From: JASFRI01 sp050115015
GTDB taxonomy: Bacteria > Acidobacteriota > Polarisedimenticolia > CBDVAL01
Direction: 5' to 3'
NCBI GenBank assembly: GCA_050115015.1
Contig: JASFRI010000235.1
Location: 1 to 6,678 of the forward strand
Length of the DNA stretch: 6,678 nt
The notes under the pieces were generated by a model. The model did no database searches and was not told the origin of the DNA. It worked only from the letters and a program-made list of their open reading frames with translations. Positions 5,596 to 6,678 of this stretch are shown here, in pieces. The stretch's first letter is position 1; every line of letters begins with the position of its first letter. The position numbers were made by a program, and so were the translations under genes.

Positions 5596-6678
5596 ATGAA
5601 GGCCACCGTGCACGAGGAGGCGCCCTGCCGGCGGGCGCTGGAGGTAGAGGTCCCCGAGGAGGAGGTGCGGGCCCGGATCGAGCGCACCGCCCGGGAGTAC
5701 GCCCGCAACCTCCGGCTGCCGGGGTTCCGCAAGGGGCACATCCCCCCGGCGCTGGTGCGCAAGCGCTACGCCAAGGAGATCGAGGGGGAGGTCATCGAGC
5801 AGCTCACCAAGGACTACTCCTGGAAGGTGATCGAGGAGAGGGAGCTGCGCCCCATCCGGCCGCCGGTGGTCGAGAAGTACTCGTACCAGGACGGCGGGCC
5901 GCTGACGTTCCGGACCACCTTCGAGATCCTGCCGTCGTTCACCCTCGGGAAGTACAAGGGGCTCGAGGCGGTCCGCAAGCGGCCCCCGGTGACCGAGGAT
6001 CTGGTGGAGAAGAACCTCGAGGGGCTCCGGGAGCGCAATGCCCGCTACGACGCCGTCGAGGGCCGCGGCCTCCAGGAGGGGGACCTGGCGGTACTGGACC
6101 TGCAGCCGACCGGGGCGGACGGTGCGCCCACGGGGAAGCTCCGGGAGGGGATCACCCTCGACCTCGGCCCCGAGGGGGTCATCGAGGGGCTCCGGAAGCA
6201 GCTACTCGGCCTGGAGGTCGGCGGGGAGCGCGACGTCACCGTCGAGGCGCCGGCGGCGGAGGCGGAGAAGGCGGAGGCATCCGGGTCGGGTGACGCCGTG
6301 GCCACGGAGCCGTCGGAGCCCGACCGCTACCGGGTGACCCTCCGGGCCGTCCGCGTCCGGGTCCTGCCGGACCTCGACGACGAGTTCGCCAAGGACCTGG
6401 GGGAGTTCGACTCGCTGGAGGCGCTCCGCGTCCGGGTCCGCGAGGACCTGGAGCGCCGGGCGGAGGACCAGGCGGACCGGGATCTCCGGGAGGCCCTCGT
6501 CAAGCAGCTCGTTGAGGGCCACGCCTTCCCGGTCCCCGAGGGGCTCGTGGAGGGGGAGCTGAACCAGATGCTCGAGTCCCTGGTGGGGGCCATCGTGCAG
6601 CAGGGGGGCGACCCGGCCCGGGCCGGCATCGACTGGGAGAAGAAGCGCGAGGAGCTGCGTCCGGTGGCGGAGCAGCGG
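5596..6678 (+). CDS. tig: Trigger factor (3' partial, 361 codons in window)
   Basis: This is a ribosome-associated chaperone that meets nascent chains at the exit tunnel. The N-terminal ribosome-binding domain (about 1-115) has the signature PGFRKGHIP at 42-50, with the F44-R45-K46 motif at the same positions as in E. coli. The middle FKBP-like PPIase domain (about 150-255) is recognisable, but the usual IPGFE region reads VIEGL (195-199). The stretch normally holding the FPxxY motif is an Ala/Glu/Ser-rich linker (about 218-242), so isomerase activity is doubtful. The C-terminal chaperone arms begin near LPDLDDEFAKDLG (257-269). The family is usually about 430-450 residues, so some 70-90 are outside the window. 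The ATG at 5596 follows GAGGGA (5582-5587) by eight bases. The gene lies 49 bases after tRNA-Leu with only a weak 4-bp hairpin (5567-5579) between, so co-transcription is plausible. clpP and clpX commonly follow tig but are not visible here. Confidence 0.95.
   Translation, partial: MKATVHEEAPCRRALEVEVPEEEVRARIERTAREYARNLRLPGFRKGHIPPALVRKRYAKEIEGEVIEQLTKDYSWKVIEERELRPIRPPVVEKYSYQDGGPLTFRTTFEILPSFTLGKYKGLEAVRKRPPVTEDLVEKNLEGLRERNARYDAVEGRGLQEGDLAVLDLQPTGADGAPTGKLREGITLDLGPEGVIEGLRKQLLGLEVGGERDVTVEAPAAEAEKAEASGSGDAVATEPSEPDRYRVTLRAVRVRVLPDLDDEFAKDLGEFDSLEALRVRVREDLERRAEDQADRDLREALVKQLVEGHAFPVPEGLVEGELNQMLESLVGAIVQQGGDPARAGIDWEKKREELRPVAEQR

Noticed and set aside
5505..6293. 262-codon plus-strand frame overlapping tRNA-Leu and tig
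   Set aside because: It starts inside tRNA-Leu and is a Gly/Arg-rich shadow of tig, whose own frame encodes a clear trigger factor.

Overview
The window is a chromosomal segment of a GC-rich bacterium (GC clearly above 65% by eye, with G/C-ending codons dominating every gene). A multidomain di-heme peroxidase with Cys-rich repeats, a large transmembrane Ser/Thr kinase carrying TPRs, and a chromosomal tRNA-tig junction suggest an Acidobacteriota, Myxococcota or Desulfobacterota-like environmental lineage. The taxonomic call is inference. I see no phage, IS element or CRISPR, and no stretch over 300 bases without a gene.

Layout. (1) Bases 2-1903, + strand: the 3' part of a gene for a secreted di-heme cytochrome c peroxidase-like protein. 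It continues into MopE-like Asp/Cys-rich motifs, a 98-residue Cys-rich tandem repeat and a C-terminal beta-rich domain. (2) Bases 1950-4349, - strand, convergent with (1): a complete 799-residue Hanks-type Ser/Thr kinase with one transmembrane segment and a TPR-containing outer region. (3) Bases 4350-4456: a divergent intergenic region with a symmetric -10 sequence, GTATCATAC. The kinase promoter there would start transcription on the A of its ATG, giving a leaderless mRNA. (4) Bases 4457-4651, + strand: a 64-residue zinc-ribbon protein with a strong ribosome-binding site. (5) Bases 4648-5546, + strand: a promoter, a possibly structured leader and six tRNA genes in the order Arg(CCG), Arg(TCT), His(GTG), Arg(TCG), Lys(CTT), Leu(TAG), all with encoded CCA. 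(6) Base 5596 to the window end, + strand: the first 361 codons of tig (trigger factor), with no stop in the window.

Functionally, the right half is a translation block: a tRNA operon feeding into the ribosome-bound chaperone gene, possibly by read-through because no convincing terminator separates them. The left half is accessory: an envelope redox protein and a signalling kinase, convergently placed and without an evident functional link. I found no clearly new multi-gene system. The best leads are the symmetric divergent promoter with a leaderless kinase, the peroxidase/Cys-repeat architecture, the grouping of three arginine isoacceptors including UCG, and a trigger factor whose PPIase domain looks degenerate.
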